NCBI GenBank assembly: GCA_037178855.1
Contig: JASJZC010000007.1
Span: forward strand, 3,286,001-3,350,000
DNA length: 64,000 nt
Origin: Oscheius sp. JU75
Lineage: Eukaryota > Nematoda > Chromadorea > Rhabditida > Rhabditidae
Reading direction: 5' to 3'
Shown here piece after piece: positions 11,682-23,634 of this stretch. The notes beneath the pieces are model-generated. The model did not search any database and was not told where the DNA came from. It saw only the letters and a program-made list of their open reading frames with translations. The translations under genes were made by a program, and so were the position numbers. Numbering within the stretch: the first letter of the stretch is position 1; each line of letters starts with the position of its first letter.

Positions 11682-12610
11682 CCTAAATAAAAAGATAAAC
11701 AGGTTCTATGAAAAGGGAAAGAACGTCTGGCAGTGGTTGGAACGCCTAGCGCGCTAAACAAACTGGCAAGACGCCAAGGTGATAGCGGAAAACGTCTGCC
11801 GCGCATACCAAAAGCGCTCAACTAAGCCGTTTTCAGTAGCGATAAGCGGTGAAAGCTGTCAAAGCGGTATAAAGTGCAATACGGGCACGACGATATACTG
11901 GTCTCGGTTTTACACATCTCATAAAGTATGGCATCGTTGATAGGAGGACGCTAAGTGTATTGATTGACATGTACTTTTGTCTGGCAGAGGCCGTTGAAAG
12001 CAGAAAAACAGCTCGGACCGCACGAACGAACGCTTTCGGACTGCGCGGGAAAGCTACGCCATTTGAATGTGACTAATCTGAAGGAAGAGAAAGGACGACG
12101 CGCCGGTACTGTTTCATCCCGACAGAAAAACAACCAAAGAATGGCGCGTATCGCATGATTGTACTTTGCAGACTGGCTCAGCATGGAAAGTGCAAAAAGG
12201 GTTCTGCATAAAAGTTCAATGGTTAAGCTATAAAGTGTATTCATGGGCGGAGTTAGAGCTGCCAGTAGATACCGTCCCGGTAAAAAGTTGTCAGCAAAGA
12301 CTGCCCGTATGACCTCTCCGGTCAAATCTCGTCCAGACGCCCTTTTCCGCAAAACTTGGTCTTCTGAGAAAAAATGGAGAAAAAAGCAAGGACGCTCCTA
12401 GCGGCCAATGAAAAAGAGGCATGACCGATTACGAGAAGAACGCAGGGTGATAGTACACTACTACTACCGTAGATTTCTGACAAGAACAAAAGATTTTTGT
12501 CTATGACAAGGAAGATTTTTAAGGAATTTCGATTAGTTTAAAGTGACAACATGTGAGCAACATATGTTAGCCGGGGATATCGACCTCATACCATCATCAG
12601 GCGACTCAAA
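11682..12610. other. divergent intergenic region
   Basis: Shared upstream region of the minus-strand secreted protein (start 11681) and the plus-strand gene at 12611. Overlapping ORFs on both strands near 11950-12350 have no domain or splice support. Confidence 0.45.
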
Positions 12611-14249
12611 ATGCGTCTATATTTACTTATACTGCTATTTGAAACAACAGTTGCCCATTATTCTTCCGGTTAGTAGTGCTATAGACGGCAATCAGTTTTA
12701 TTAGCTGATCTTCGACAACTCAAGATCTACTTCAAAGGACCTTTTCTTGATAATTTGGACAAGGTTGTTGACGTAATCACGACAATTCTCAGTGTGAGGT
12801 TTCCCATTAGTTTTTGTGAATGAAAAGTTAGGATGACCGAAAACTCGGGAAACTAAAAATGTCGGAATTAGATGAAGAAGATAACAATGAAGATTTACGA
12901 AAACAGACAGCTGCAATCCTCAAAACGGCCCTAGCAAAGGATTTTCTGCGAGAGAATCTACGCGATCTTCAGCTGGACAATACGCTTCGTAAAGAAAGAC
13001 TTACAGCTGTTGTTGACGGTCTTCCTGACACGGATCTTGGGGAAAAGTACAAGAACGTATGTTTTCGTAATAAGGAATTGGAGGTACTTATAGTACATTC
13101 GACATTTTGGTGAGATCGAAAAGCGTATTTTGGAGTTGTTTTCACCCAATAGAGAAGTGCAAACACATGACCTTTACACAAATCTCAACTATACAGCCGA
13201 ATCTTTGCTCGAGGTATAGTATTTGACAAGCGAATATCATAAGATTTAGGAAATTATTCACCTGATGAGCGAGAAAAACTTGGTGAGACGTGTTTTGGAA
13301 TCCAACAAGTACACTGATGCAATCTTTCTCAACTTTTACCACATTTTCAGAAACCATGCAATGCTGCTAGTAAGTTGACGCTTTGCGAGAAATCCATCGG
13401 TTTAGTCAATTGCATGTACTGCTCAAAGTACTCTTCGAAATGTCACGATTCCATCGAAGAGAAGCCGAGTTGAAGAGTTGACTTCAACGCTCACTATGAA
13501 ATACGGTAAAGTTCTGGTGGCAGCCAAAGCAGTCAATGCTTGGAGGGATACAAGTGGATTTCAATTTGACGATTTGTTCAGTGTGAGTTAATATTTCAAT
13601 ACTAAGGATGTGCGAAGTTTATAGGAAGATCAGCTGAACAGACTTCAAAACTACTATGCTATCCCCCATCCAGACCATTTGAACCAATTTGTGTTTACCG
13701 CTGCTACTGAGAGCATGAAGTCAAAGTAAGATCTAAGATTTCAATCTTTGAGCACTTTCAGATACTACTACTTTGCTATCAAGAACTGTGACAATCGATT
13801 AGATAAATACCAGCATCCAGCTGTCAGAGGCATTGAACGACTTCCGCGATTTACCTGTGATTCATGGGTCTTTCGCTATCCACTAGAAAAGGTTCCGAAT
13901 ACAACAAACACGGTGGCTTTGGCGAGAAAATTCAAAAAGAGAGTGGCGTTCGTCGAGTCGTGTGAATGAATGTACTTGCACTTCCAGATCAGTTTTGGAG
14001 GGAGCCAAGAATTATAACGAGCTGAGTGCAGCCAAGTTGATTTATGATTCGATGAATCAGACGGAGGACGTTGGTCTTCTTACTGTGGTCACGACTCGTA
14101 ATCCCGGATCAATCCTCGACGATATTTACAGTGTACCTGGAGGATTCAAGGTGATTGTGGATTTTGATGTCACGCAGTCAGCCTATACGGAGAAAAACAT
14201 TGTACGTCTTCAAGTCATTGGCTATTTCATAACAATAAATGATTTTTGA
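12611..14249 (+). CDS. secreted or lumenal protein of unknown family
   Basis: Starts with a signal peptide (MRLYLLILLFETTVAHYSS). Short introns separate exons that read as a helical N-half (LRQLKIYFKGPFLDNLDKVVDVI, then LKMSELDEEDNNEDLRKQ and LRENLRDLQLDNTLRKERL) and a later beta-rich part (NPGSILDDIYSVPGGFKVIVDFDVTQ). The opening LRQLK-KGPF-NL faintly resembles ribophorin II, but the rest does not follow it, so no assignment is made. The donor near 13962 fits best as GAGTC|GTGTGAATG, which rejoins the frame at SVLEGAKNYNEL. The last exon runs to TGA at 14247-14249. An AATAAA at about 14231 lies before that stop, so the true 3' end may differ. The short 'intron' near 13057 must extend to about 13113 to keep the frame. 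Roughly 470 residues. Confidence 0.55.
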
Positions 14250-15008
14250 ATTATCCATTCAATACATGAGAGTTTGATCTTGTTATCTCAAAAACAAGTG
14301 CAAGTGAAACATTAAGCGAAAACAGTAGCTGTCTTGGAAACAGAACATCAGCACATCCAATTTAATAGCCAGAAACGACATCTCCGGGGAGGTTCGGCAA
14401 TGCTGTGACCATCAAAGACCTCGTCGTCAACATCTAAAATAAGTATTTTTGAATTGAGACATTTGCACCCGCCTTTCTCATCGGTGGCCACTGAAAAGCA
14501 ACATAGGCGGGACAAGGCTGATCCAACAAATGCGCAAGGTGAGAACGAGCCAGACATCACGTCGTCGAAGACTGAGACTTTTCACAATCAACCGTTGCTA
14601 GGCACTCTGCAACTCCAATAACAATTATTTACCAAAAGTAAACTCGGATAGACTAAAAGTGCTGCTGACACGGAATGACAACGAAAGCGAAAGTCCAGAT
14701 TCCCTCGATCCGGGTTAGACGGAGATTTGATTCAAATTTATACTCAAAATTTATACATTGCACATTGAAGCATCTTTGGTTGTCCCAAATAGACACGATG
14801 TAACACACGTGATTTGACGACAACAGCCATTTGCAACTATTTGGCGGCGTATGTTATGATACCCCTGTCCACCTTCCGGTCGGAATGATTCACTGCATAA
14901 TGTGTGGTGTGCTTTGTTAGCGACCACGGCGCGACTGTTTGTGATAGGGGTCGATGCCTTCCCTCAATCCTGTCGATTAAATACGAGAGAGTGCTACTTG
15001 CTGCCGCT
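14250..15008. other. intergenic
   Basis: A short minus-strand ORF (14348-14560) has splice-like borders (TTTTCAG, TATTTTAG) but no recognisable product. Otherwise it is probably the promoter of the four-span protein gene. Confidence 0.4.
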
Positions 15009-15621
15009 ATGAACTGTCAGTTTCTACGCACTCTTCATGGAGTGTTAAATCTCCTTCAAGCCGTGAGTACTGCTCGAAATCGCGTGTGATTTGTTTCAGT
15101 GTTTCGGGTTTGCTGCCCTCTTTGCGTGTTCGCTGATTTGGAGTGGGAAAAACCTCGCCTTCCAGATAGTCTACGATGTAGGTGGCAAACGAGCCAACAC
15201 GTTTCTCATTTAAGGGATACGGTTGGCAAACAGTGATTCTAATTATTCTCATCTTCACTTGGGTAGTTGCTCTCAAAATATTCTTCTCAAGTTTGTTCAA
15301 AGATGAGACGCTTATGGAAAGGATCGGCAAAGCCAAGGTTTCTAGGTACCTCTTCCAATAATGTTCTCTGCTTTTAGTTACTGATCATCTATTCATTCTG
15401 TCTGATACTATTGGTTTTCTCAGCAGCTATGGAATCTTGGTATGTCAGCATCGTCACTAAGGATAGTAATCCGTTTGCTCACACTATTTTGAAACCTCGC
15501 TTTATAACTGTCATGGCAAGTTTTATCTCTATTTCTCCAATATCAACATTTCTAGGTGTTCGCCTGGCTCATGGTTTTGGATTACGTCATTGTTATCGGC
15601 TTAACTATGTTCTGTACATAA
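15009..15621 (+). CDS. four-span (MARVEL-like) membrane protein
   Basis: Exons 15009-15062, 15100-15177, 15215-15337, 15378-15515 and 15556-15621 join with every phase correct, giving 152 residues. Four hydrophobic segments are seen: FGFAALFACSLIW, TVILIILIFTWVVALKIFF, LLIIYSFCLILLVFSAAM and MVFAWLMVLDYVIVIGLTMF. Both ends should face the cytosol, and no large loop is present. The layout resembles small tetraspan families such as MARVEL or claudin-like proteins, but no diagnostic motif is seen. The last intron (15516-15555) has a GC donor (ATG|GCAAGT) instead of GT. The alternative of reading on past 15177 meets a stop, so the short intron 15178-15214 is needed. Confidence 0.72.
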
Positions 15622-15668
15622 ATAGTATTCGATGCTCATGTTTATCTCCCCGTGTGTCTGTCTGCGAT

Positions 15669-18612
15669 CTACTCGCGCCACGGTGACAGATCTAGAGACT
15701 GCAGACTGTTGCAGGGCACGGCGTTTGCTCCATTGTCAGTGAAGAATCCGGTGCGGGTGATGCTGTTCAGGCTGAACAAACCATAAGAGAGAAGTAAAGA
15801 ATGTTACCTTTCAGAGTTGGAGCAGAGTACCCAGGAAATGGTGACTCGGCGAAGGGCGATGATTTGCTCAGGGGTGAAAGCATTGGTGCTCTCGAAGTAG
15901 AAGCGGTCTCCATCTCGAAGGCGTTTGAACTGTTCGTTGATGATACAGGCGAATGTTGGTCCGACGGCGGCTCCACCTTGCGGTTTCTCGAGAAGACCAC
16001 CAGCGTAGAGATCGAGCTGAAAGACAAATATTTTGGAGGAAAAAAAAATTATTGTACAGTGTCCACTCCTCCGGGATAGAGTTGCTTGACGCGGGCTACG
16101 ACGGCAGGATCGGTTACGTCAGTCCACTGAAATGGTTCATTTGGTAAAAAAAAAAGATACATAATAAAAATACCTCATCGAAAGAATTGAGTGCTCCGAG
16201 ACCGCAATGGCGACGGTAGGCATTGTAGGGCTGGAATCCATGATCCCGTCCGCGTTGGAGACTGTTGGTAGCCAGATTGAAGCCACTGTCAGCAACGACA
16301 TTGGACAATCTTTGAGGGCTTCTGGCAGCAGTGGCGATGACTCCTCTGAAGAGAGAAAGCTGATCAAACAAACAGAATCTTTTTACCGGATGACAAGGTC
16401 CATGTTGTTTGGCTGAAAAGCGGCTCCAGTCTGAACAGTTCCTTGAGCAAAGGTCATGTGGCTGATAGGGCGGAAGTTGGCATCCATCAGATTGTAGCCC
16501 TTCTCCAACATTCCGTGGAGACGGAAGGCAGCTCCGGAGAACTCGTTCATGATGGACGGATTGATGCTCGGATCGTAGCCATTGTAGGAGCCAACACGGT
16601 TACTGGATCCCAAAAAAGCGGGCAGGAACTCTTGGTATGTGATGGCCTAGATATCAAGTTGAAAACCAGAACACCTCAAATTTACCTGGATCACTCCTCC
16701 GACAATCTTTCGGGTTTCCTCGAAGACACGATCTTGATTCCAGCGAGGATTCATTACTCTCAGAGAATTCGAGACAGTGTTGTGGAGACGGAGGAAGTAC
16801 GTATGCAGAGAATGGAGTCCAATGAAGATTCCCGTGCGAGCATCACCGGCCAGGATGTTCTGTCCTCTCATCGGAATCATCTGACGCCGGATGTTGCCCT
16901 GACAGATTCGTCTCTTTTTCAAAGGTAGTTGAGGACAAACCGCAAATTGAAGCATGAACCCGGAGCGGAGGTCTCGCAGCATGGAAATATCAGACGAGTA
17001 AATGGCACTGCCGTCAATGAAAGCCGTGTTTAAGTTCATCTGTTCACGAGGTCTACCACTCATTCCAGTCCCACATTGGGCAACTGAGCGAGTGTAGGCA
17101 CTGCATTGGAAACGCCTGAGGTGATTATCAACAAGAATCAGTTTGAAACTTCACATTGGATCATTTGGGACATGAGGGATATTAGCACAGTTGCCTCCTC
17201 GACTGTTGCAGGTACATGAAGAGGCCAGAGCGTTTTGAGTCACGTCGTGAGCAAGGAACTGAAATGCATCATCGCTGCGTTAAAAATATACATACCTGCC
17301 CCCATTGCATCATGAGGCTGCTGGCATTCAAAGAGAACGACTGCGATGTTCCCAGAAGGCTGACAGATACTTGGCGGGGATTGGGACGAGATCTCGTAGA
17401 GGAACCTAATAGTTGGTGCTCATTATTAGGAAACGTCTTACTGACAAGCAAGTTGATGCCATCGTCATAGGCACTCGGAAGCAACCGTGGGTAGGGTGTG
17501 AAGGCAGCTCCCTATAAAAAACTATTCTTGTTCAAGATAAGAAAACTCGCCAGAAGAGGCTGTTCAAGATTGTTGCAAACACCGTCCATGCTGCGGAACT
17601 TCTTGTGGAAACAGAGGTTTCGCTTGCAGTCGCGAGGCATGTTAGGAGTAGCACAACCAGTACGGCTGACTGAAATTGGCTTGATCATCCTCTTTCTCGG
17701 AAACCTTACTTCCAGTCATGACCTGGGGAAGAGATGTAACGGGGGCGAACAGAAATTCCATTGGTTGAATCACTGAGCAGCCTTCAGGGAGGGGATCACG
17801 AGCGGCTGAAAACCATTTTTTTAAGCTACATCAAAATAACCCACGTTTTGATTCCACAGGCAAGACACTGTTCTCGTTGACGACGGGGATCGGCTCTACT
17901 GATTGAGATGGTCGTTCAGGAACAACATTCAGCTCTTCTTCGGCTCCTTTGCAGGCTCCACAAGAAACTTGACAGTTTGGTAGCATCCAAGCAGAGTTTC
18001 GGTTACATTCTCCTCGGCTTGACCAGAAGGTGCAAAAGCGGTTTCTGTCACAGCATTGAGGTTGAAGAGGGTCGCATCTCAGATCTTGAGCCGAGCCACC
18101 TGGAACACATGAAAAACAGCTTGAGGGTATTGAAAGCGCTACTTTATTTCAGTATTCTTGTCTAGTTTCATTTTTCTACAAAATGAAGTCAAAATGAAGT
18201 TATGCTACAATGAAGATTTGTACGGAACTTTGTAAGTATGACTCGATCTCAAGATGACCTGAGCAGAAAAGATAACAAAGATAAACGGGAACAGGTGGAC
18301 CAGGACTATTACCAAATGGACTCCACTTGTAGGCAAAAGATCTAGAGGCGGGAGGCGTCAACGATGGGAAGACGAGACTCGAGAGATAGCGGGCACAGAC
18401 TGGTGGCACCGAGATGCCGAAGAACGCAAAATCTTGAAATCTACGCTAGCCACATAGACTTGAAAAACGTAATAAATAATAAAATGATAATTTGTAAGCA
18501 TTGAGCACAGACAAGAGTTAAGTAAGCAAAGCTACAGTTATTTGAACAAAGATGACTTACAGTGGAAAATTCCCACTCCTAGAAGAAGGAAATAGAACAG
18601 CCCGCTTCCCAT
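15669..18612 (-). CDS. ShKT-domain heme peroxidase (animal peroxidase)
   Basis: A multi-exon gene. Exon 1 (18612-18561) encodes the signal peptide MGSGLFYFLLLGVGIFHC, and a 461-nt intron follows. Exon 2 (18099-17845) encodes a ShKT/SXC module with six cysteines (CDRNRFC, GECNRNSAWM, CQVSCGAC). The remaining exons encode an animal heme peroxidase domain. FLAHDVTQNA carries the expected distal His. CNSRGGNC and RSVAQCG carry disulphide cysteines. FIGLHSLHTYFLRLHN and a downstream RGRDHGFQPYN are signature blocks. LDLYAGGLLEKPQGGAAVGPTFACI and ALRRVTISWVLC close the fold. It should be secreted, acting in cuticle cross-linking or oxidative defence like the C. elegans SKPO/MLT-7 group. The CDS ends with WRE then stop at 15669-15671. 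Confidence 0.9.
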
Positions 18613-18834
18613 CCGATGACCTGAGAGGGAAAAGGAGGAAAGCTGACAGTGCGCGCTTTATATATCCTCACGTTGTATTGCGTTACCAGACTAATAACCC
18701 AGTTTAAATTTAGACTTTCTTCACAGAACGGCCTACGCGTTTCCTTGATCACAGCACACTGACTAAGAGGAAATGGGTTCTTCTAACTCTGAACAAACAT
18801 AAGTTTTCGGGAAAAAAACTGTTTGGAGAGTATC

Positions 18835-18840
18835 TTTATT
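18835..18840 (-). terminator. polyadenylation signal of the aspartic protease gene
   Basis: TTTATT on the plus strand (AATAAA on the minus strand) lies 13-18 bases beyond the protease stop codon. Confidence 0.6.
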
Positions 18841-18852
18841 GATTGTGTGAAT

Positions 18853-20256
18853 CTAATTTCCCTTCTGGAGAGATGGAGCAAATCCCATGCGTTGTCTTCC
18901 GATGTCGTAGATGTTACAATACTGTCCTGAAGTTTAATTATTGGACAACAAATTGTAATGAACCAACTGATGAATGGATCACCAAGGATCCAGGCGGGTC
19001 CGAATCCACCAGAGTTGAAGGGGAAGATAGCCATGAGGCAAGTGCCTTGGCCAGATCCATCCTAAACACTATTTTCTATTTTGCCAACATGAATTACATC
19101 AACAATATAATTAACGGGGTCGATGGAATAGGTGGTAGTGCCAATGACCACGGTAAGAGGAGGAGGAGTAGCGTTGCAATCAATGGAGTAAGCCTGTTGA
19201 AGAATGTGGTACTACAATCTGGATTAAAATTCAGTAATTAGAGCACATACAGTAGCTCCTGCAGCCTTAGCCAATCCATCGGTCACAGCCTTGATTCCTC
19301 CAAGGAAAGAGGTTCCAGTATCGGAGATTCCCTCAGTGGCATCGCTGTTGGAGTAGGATCCCAGACCGAATCCCTTGATCTGAAAAACAATTAAGTTTTT
19401 TTATTAGAAAACAACCACCTTGAACTGGAAGTAAGTGGCAGAAGAAAGAGGCTCGTATGCAATAACAGATCCACAGTTCTGGGTGTCAACTGCTCCATAC
19501 GTGAAAACTCCTCCAGCAGCGGCATTCAGCTTTCCTCTGTGCTCCAGCCAGACGGTGAAAAGAGGCTGATCAAGAAGACCTTGGTTGATAGCGTTGATGA
19601 GAGGAGGAGTCACATAGTCGACAGCGAGAGATGTGAAAGCGAGACCCATGATTCCATCAGCAGGATCCACCTGCCAGTCCTTGGAAATATGGGTAGCAAC
19701 TCCAAAAGTGGTCTTGGGGATCACCAGCTGGTTCTCATTCACTCCTCCAATCTGTAAACTTCCTAAACTTTAGCTGGAAGTGCACATACCCTGACGGTAT
19801 CCTGCTCGAGAGTTCCTTTGCAGTTTCCAATTCCGTATTGGATAGTGAAGGCAGTTCCGTTCTGCTTGTAGGTGGAGGACTTGGTATAGTCAAACATATG
19901 GTGGCCAGTACAAGAGCTGTCGCATTTTGGTCCAGGAACCCAAAGATTAGCTGATCCAGTATCCAAAATGATGATAAATTGCTGATCAGGAGTTCCGATA
20001 GTGATGTTGCCTACGTATTCGTAATCTCCATAGTCCAAAACCTACAAGCGCACATAGTTCTAGATTAGCATCAACCTACGGGCTCTGCGAGAGAACTAAG
20101 TCTGTGAACTCGAGAATCCTGCAGGTACTGCAAGTATTCTTGAAGTTGACCAGACTGGGTGAGTCTTGTTCTCAGAGACGGTCTCCACGTCAGCTTGTGC
20201 TGGTAGCTTCCGGCCGCGGCCAAGCCCAAGAAAGAAAGAAGAAGGATGAACCTCAT
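18853..20256 (-). CDS. pepsin-family aspartic protease
   Basis: The start MRFILLLSFLGLAAAG is a signal peptide. It is followed by a basic propeptide (HKLTWRPSLRTRL) that should hold the zymogen inactive at neutral pH. The mature enzyme has both catalytic motifs: IILDTGSANLWVPG (DTGS, near 19960) and ISDTGTSFLGG (DTGT, near 19330). The flap Tyr is in FTIQYGIGNCKG. The last exon is restored by a phase-1 donor (ATCA|GTTGGT) giving FIRQYCNIYDIGRQRMGFA, the usual C-terminal block, ending QKGN. About 390 residues, normal for the family. Likely an intestinal lysosomal or secreted digestive protease like C. elegans ASP-1. It lies ~240 nt upstream of the peroxidase on the same strand. Confidence 0.92.
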
Positions 20257-20677
20257 CCTGAAAGCTGAAACTGAGTGGAATTAGATAAAAAAAAGTAGCT
20301 AAATGGGACTGATGCAGTCGGACAAGAGCTGTCCACGATAAGCATCTTGGGTGTGTGCCTTTCGTTTTATAACTCATTGTAAAGTTCAAGATAACAAAAG
20401 TGATAACGAGTTTTCGGCTTCCTCTGAGTTGAATCAAAACTTTTGCAAAAAACACGACGAGTTGTTTAAATTGTAGTAGTCGTACCAGAAAATAGCGTAT
20501 AATACAATTAGGTTAGTTCTAAATTCTAGACAGCATAGGAAAATGATGTCATATTTTGAGTGCTCTGTTAGTTTATCAAATTGTCTATATGCCTCAACTG
20601 ACTATGCCTATTCCAAGAAGGCGGCTTATCACAAATCAAACAGTTTGCACTTCCAAGCTCTGTTCGATAAAGGACCG
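20257..20677. other. divergent intergenic region
   Basis: Lies between the protease start (minus) and the CUB-like gene (plus). No ORF of interest. It presumably holds both promoters. Confidence 0.5.
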
Positions 20678-22614
20678 ATGCAGATTTTTGTTTTACTTTT
20701 AGTACTTCCTTCTTCTTCTGCAATTTGGGGTAAGGCGAACTGTTTCATATTATGCTTGTTTTACAGAATGCCCAACTAATCCAATTCTTCCGAATAATGC
20801 CATTGTTAATACTTTTCCTAGTGGAAACGACTGGCATTATGGTCACAAAACTAATTGTCAGATAAAAGTAAAGACTGTTTGATACTATAACCACTTTTTG
20901 TAGATATATGTGCCGCCTGGAATGTTTGCAAGTATGACTGTGTCAACAAATCCAGGTGCTGGGGACTTGATCAAAGGAGAGAATCAGTTCATTAATGTTG
21001 AGTAAGTTGCCTTCACAAAAGTTTCAAATCAACAGATTCCCTGAAAATGCATATAAAATGACAACTGTCGGGGAAGACTATTTTACTTTTACTATCAACA
21101 GTCCACAAAATTCCGTAGGAACGTTTCAAGCTACCTGGGTATTAAGAAACGGTATGATTTAAAGTTTCAAAAATTTTTTGTTCAGTTTCCTTTGATTATA
21201 CGACTCCTTTGACATTAACCAAAGGACAACAACCGATTGTGGTTCAGACATATGAGTTGTTCCAAGCGCCACGAACAATCACCTCTCAGATAGGAGACTC
21301 GGTAAACAAGTTTAGCTTAAATATAAACTGAAATTGGTTAAGATAGCAATATCCACTGCTCCCTATGGACGAGTAGCTGGTGATGACTACACTTTATCTG
21401 GAGCTTTTGTATACCTTGGAAATAGTATTTCTGGTACACCATACAAATGGTACAGTTATCGGAAACAAGCATCTTGTTTCAGTCTATTCACGCAAATTGG
21501 TGAACAGGCACCCTTAGTAATAGCTAATACAACCGTAACCCTCGTATTCCTTACGTCGGAGAGGTACGACGTTGGAGCATTCGCAATCAATTCTTATTCT
21601 GGTAAATGGCAATGAAATTTGGTAAAAGTAGTCATTCAGATGTTCAAAAATACAGTCAATACCAGTTTCTGTACTATGCCAACTTAGGAACAGCGGAGCG
21701 GTTTGTGGTTGATGCAACTAATGGAACCGCGGCAGTGACTCTTTATCAGGACGACGCTTCGAAGACCTGCGACTTAGTCAAGAGTTATATTCTACAGGTT
21801 TATTTCTACAGATTACGCTTAACAATGCAATAGTATTCGTCTCAAAACATTTCGCTCTTCTCTGGCGGCCTACCTTTAAGCTCTAAGCAGTTGATGACAA
21901 CATATGGGTAAGGTAAAATCTATTTCTCGAACTGTTTTGCGAAAGGGTTTATTCGTCGGCTGATAATGCGATGCCACAATGGATGCCTGACCGGCTGAAA
22001 ACTTTCTATTTGACGAGTGGAACTGTCAGCATTATAACGGACCCCCAAAATAATGGTATTGCACGACAAGATTATAATACATTCACTCAGGAACTTTGAC
22101 GGCAAATGCTGATCAAGTAGGATTCTTCAAGTCGGCAAATTATCCGTTTTCGGACAGTAAACAAGACATTACTGTAAATATGATATCAGGTATAGAGAGT
22201 GATGTAATTAGCATGTCTATCAGATGTTCCACTGACTCTGACTGTTACTTGTGTTGTAATGGATTCTCAAACAAGTATTATAGTCAATACGACTGGTATT
22301 CAGAATCCAGGATCCTGCCGGTATTGGAAAGTTGCAAATATTCAAAAATTTTATTCAGATTCACCGCTTCTGGACAAAACTGTTCGATATATGGAACAAA
22401 CTTTCAGTTTTCAAGTACTAGTACCACGTCACCCTCTACAGGAGGTCTCGTAAACTACCAGTTCACAGGTAATGGTACCACGGCGACAAATCCATCATCT
22501 TCTAAACTTTCATTCATTGGTGGGCTCATGTTTCTCAGTCATTACATTGTATTTCCAGATCTCCCTTTTCCACTTCTCAGCACAATATTCATTGCTGTAA
22601 ATAAACTCTTTTAA
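20678..22614 (+). CDS. secreted CUB-like domain protein
   Basis: Starts MQIFVLLLVLPSSSAIW, a signal peptide. The first mature exon reads CPTNPILPNNAIVNTFPSG...CQIKIYVPPGMFASMTVSTN, the pattern of the nematode CUB-like family (PF02408). Further exons continue with alternating beta-strand segments (FTINSPQNSVGTFQATWVL; GRVAGDDYTLSGAFVYLG) to about 480 residues, with many N-glycosylation sites. The C-terminus is Ser/Thr-rich (SSTSTTSPSTGG) and then hydrophobic (LLSTIFIAV), so a GPI or membrane anchor is possible. An optional in-phase 39-nt intron (about 22521-22559) lies just before the end. C. elegans members are often intestinal and induced by infection or stress. A second, shorter upstream frame at 20543 is not needed. 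Confidence 0.75.
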
Positions 22615-22963
22615 AGTCTTCCCACACAATCTGTCTTATTTTGTATGTTTGCATTTGTTTCATCAATTGAACATTTGAACATTTCTTCTTCGACTGATTG
22701 ATCAAAACGTTTGCTATTCTGCCATTCTATTATTTTCCCTGTTCTTTTTGTTTCTTCGTTCGCCCTTATATTGCGAATAGAAACATCGATAATAACTTTT
22801 TAGCTTGTACACTGACGTGTCAAACAGTTATCAACTGTTGTTCGCATGACGGATAGCCAAAGAGCTGATAGTACATAACTGTCCAGCGCAGTTGCCATAC
22901 GTGCCACCTCATTTTGCCAGAGATTCCTTCTTGTTAAAAACAAAAAAAAACATCTATTTAGCC
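22615..22963. other. intergenic
   Basis: No coding signal. It ends in a poly-A run just before the ACBP start and probably contains its promoter. Confidence 0.5.
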
Positions 22964-23268
22964 ATGACTCTCTCCTTTGATGACGCCGCGGCTAAGGTCA
23001 AGAGCCTTAAAGCTTCCCCAAACAACGACGAGCTTCTCAAGCTTTACGCCCTGTTCAAGCAGGTAATTTTGTTTGATCCAATAGGTAATTTCGTGCTCTT
23101 TAGGGAACTGTCGGAGACAACAGCACCGATCGTCCTGGTATGTTTGACCTGAAAGGAAAAGCTAAGTGGGATGCCTGGACAGAGAAGAAGGGAACCAGCC
23201 AAGACGATGCCAAGTCCCAGTACATCCAGCTTGTTGAGGAACTCGTTGGCAAATACGGTACCAATTAA
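22964..23268 (+). CDS. acbp-1: acyl-CoA-binding protein (ACBP/DBI)
   Basis: Two exons (22964-23062, 23104-23268) encode 87 residues, the standard ACBP length. It begins [15 protein letters not shown] and contains [35 protein letters not shown] and the closing [13 protein letters not shown]. These carry the conserved Tyr, Lys and Trp residues that hold the CoA head group in the four-helix fold. It is cytosolic and buffers and delivers medium- and long-chain acyl-CoA esters. AATAAA at 23298-23303. The symbol follows the closest C. elegans-type single-domain ACBP. Paralogue identity was not tested. Confidence 0.92.
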
Positions 23269-23634
23269 CTATTTCATTGTATCATTAGTCGATGTCAATA
23301 AATAATTTCAACCTTTTATAAAAAATTAAAAGGGTGGCCAGTGTTCTTACATGAAGGATAAATCAAAATTGAAAAACGGTGCGTGATCTTTGGCATGATT
23401 AAAATGCAATTCTCAACCCTTTCATAATATGCTTTTAGTTTAATTCTGAACATCAGTGAATCAATCATAGGGTCAGTCGAACCGCACAGGTTTCTTAGTT
23501 ATTTTCTTTCCAGTAAACGTAGACACGAAAAAACGCACCTTGATCTTAATTTTTTAATCAAAGATTGTCTCCCCTTATCGATGTGCGTTTTCAAGCATCA
23601 CAGTGTCAACAATCTGGCTTCTTGTCGTGTGAAG
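23269..23634. other. intergenic
   Basis: 3' UTR of ACBP followed by AT-rich DNA. No further feature seen. Confidence 0.5.

Noticed and set aside
14348-14560. Cysteine-rich minus-strand ORF as a secreted peptide
   Set aside because: No signal peptide, and a second equally good frame through the same DNA; no transcript logic.
16443-16928. 161-codon plus-strand ORF
   Set aside because: Exact antisense of the heme peroxidase domain; a shadow.
18200-18409. Minus-strand ORF before the ShKT exon
   Set aside because: It falls inside intron 1 of the peroxidase gene. Joining the signal peptide directly to the ShKT exon keeps the frame.
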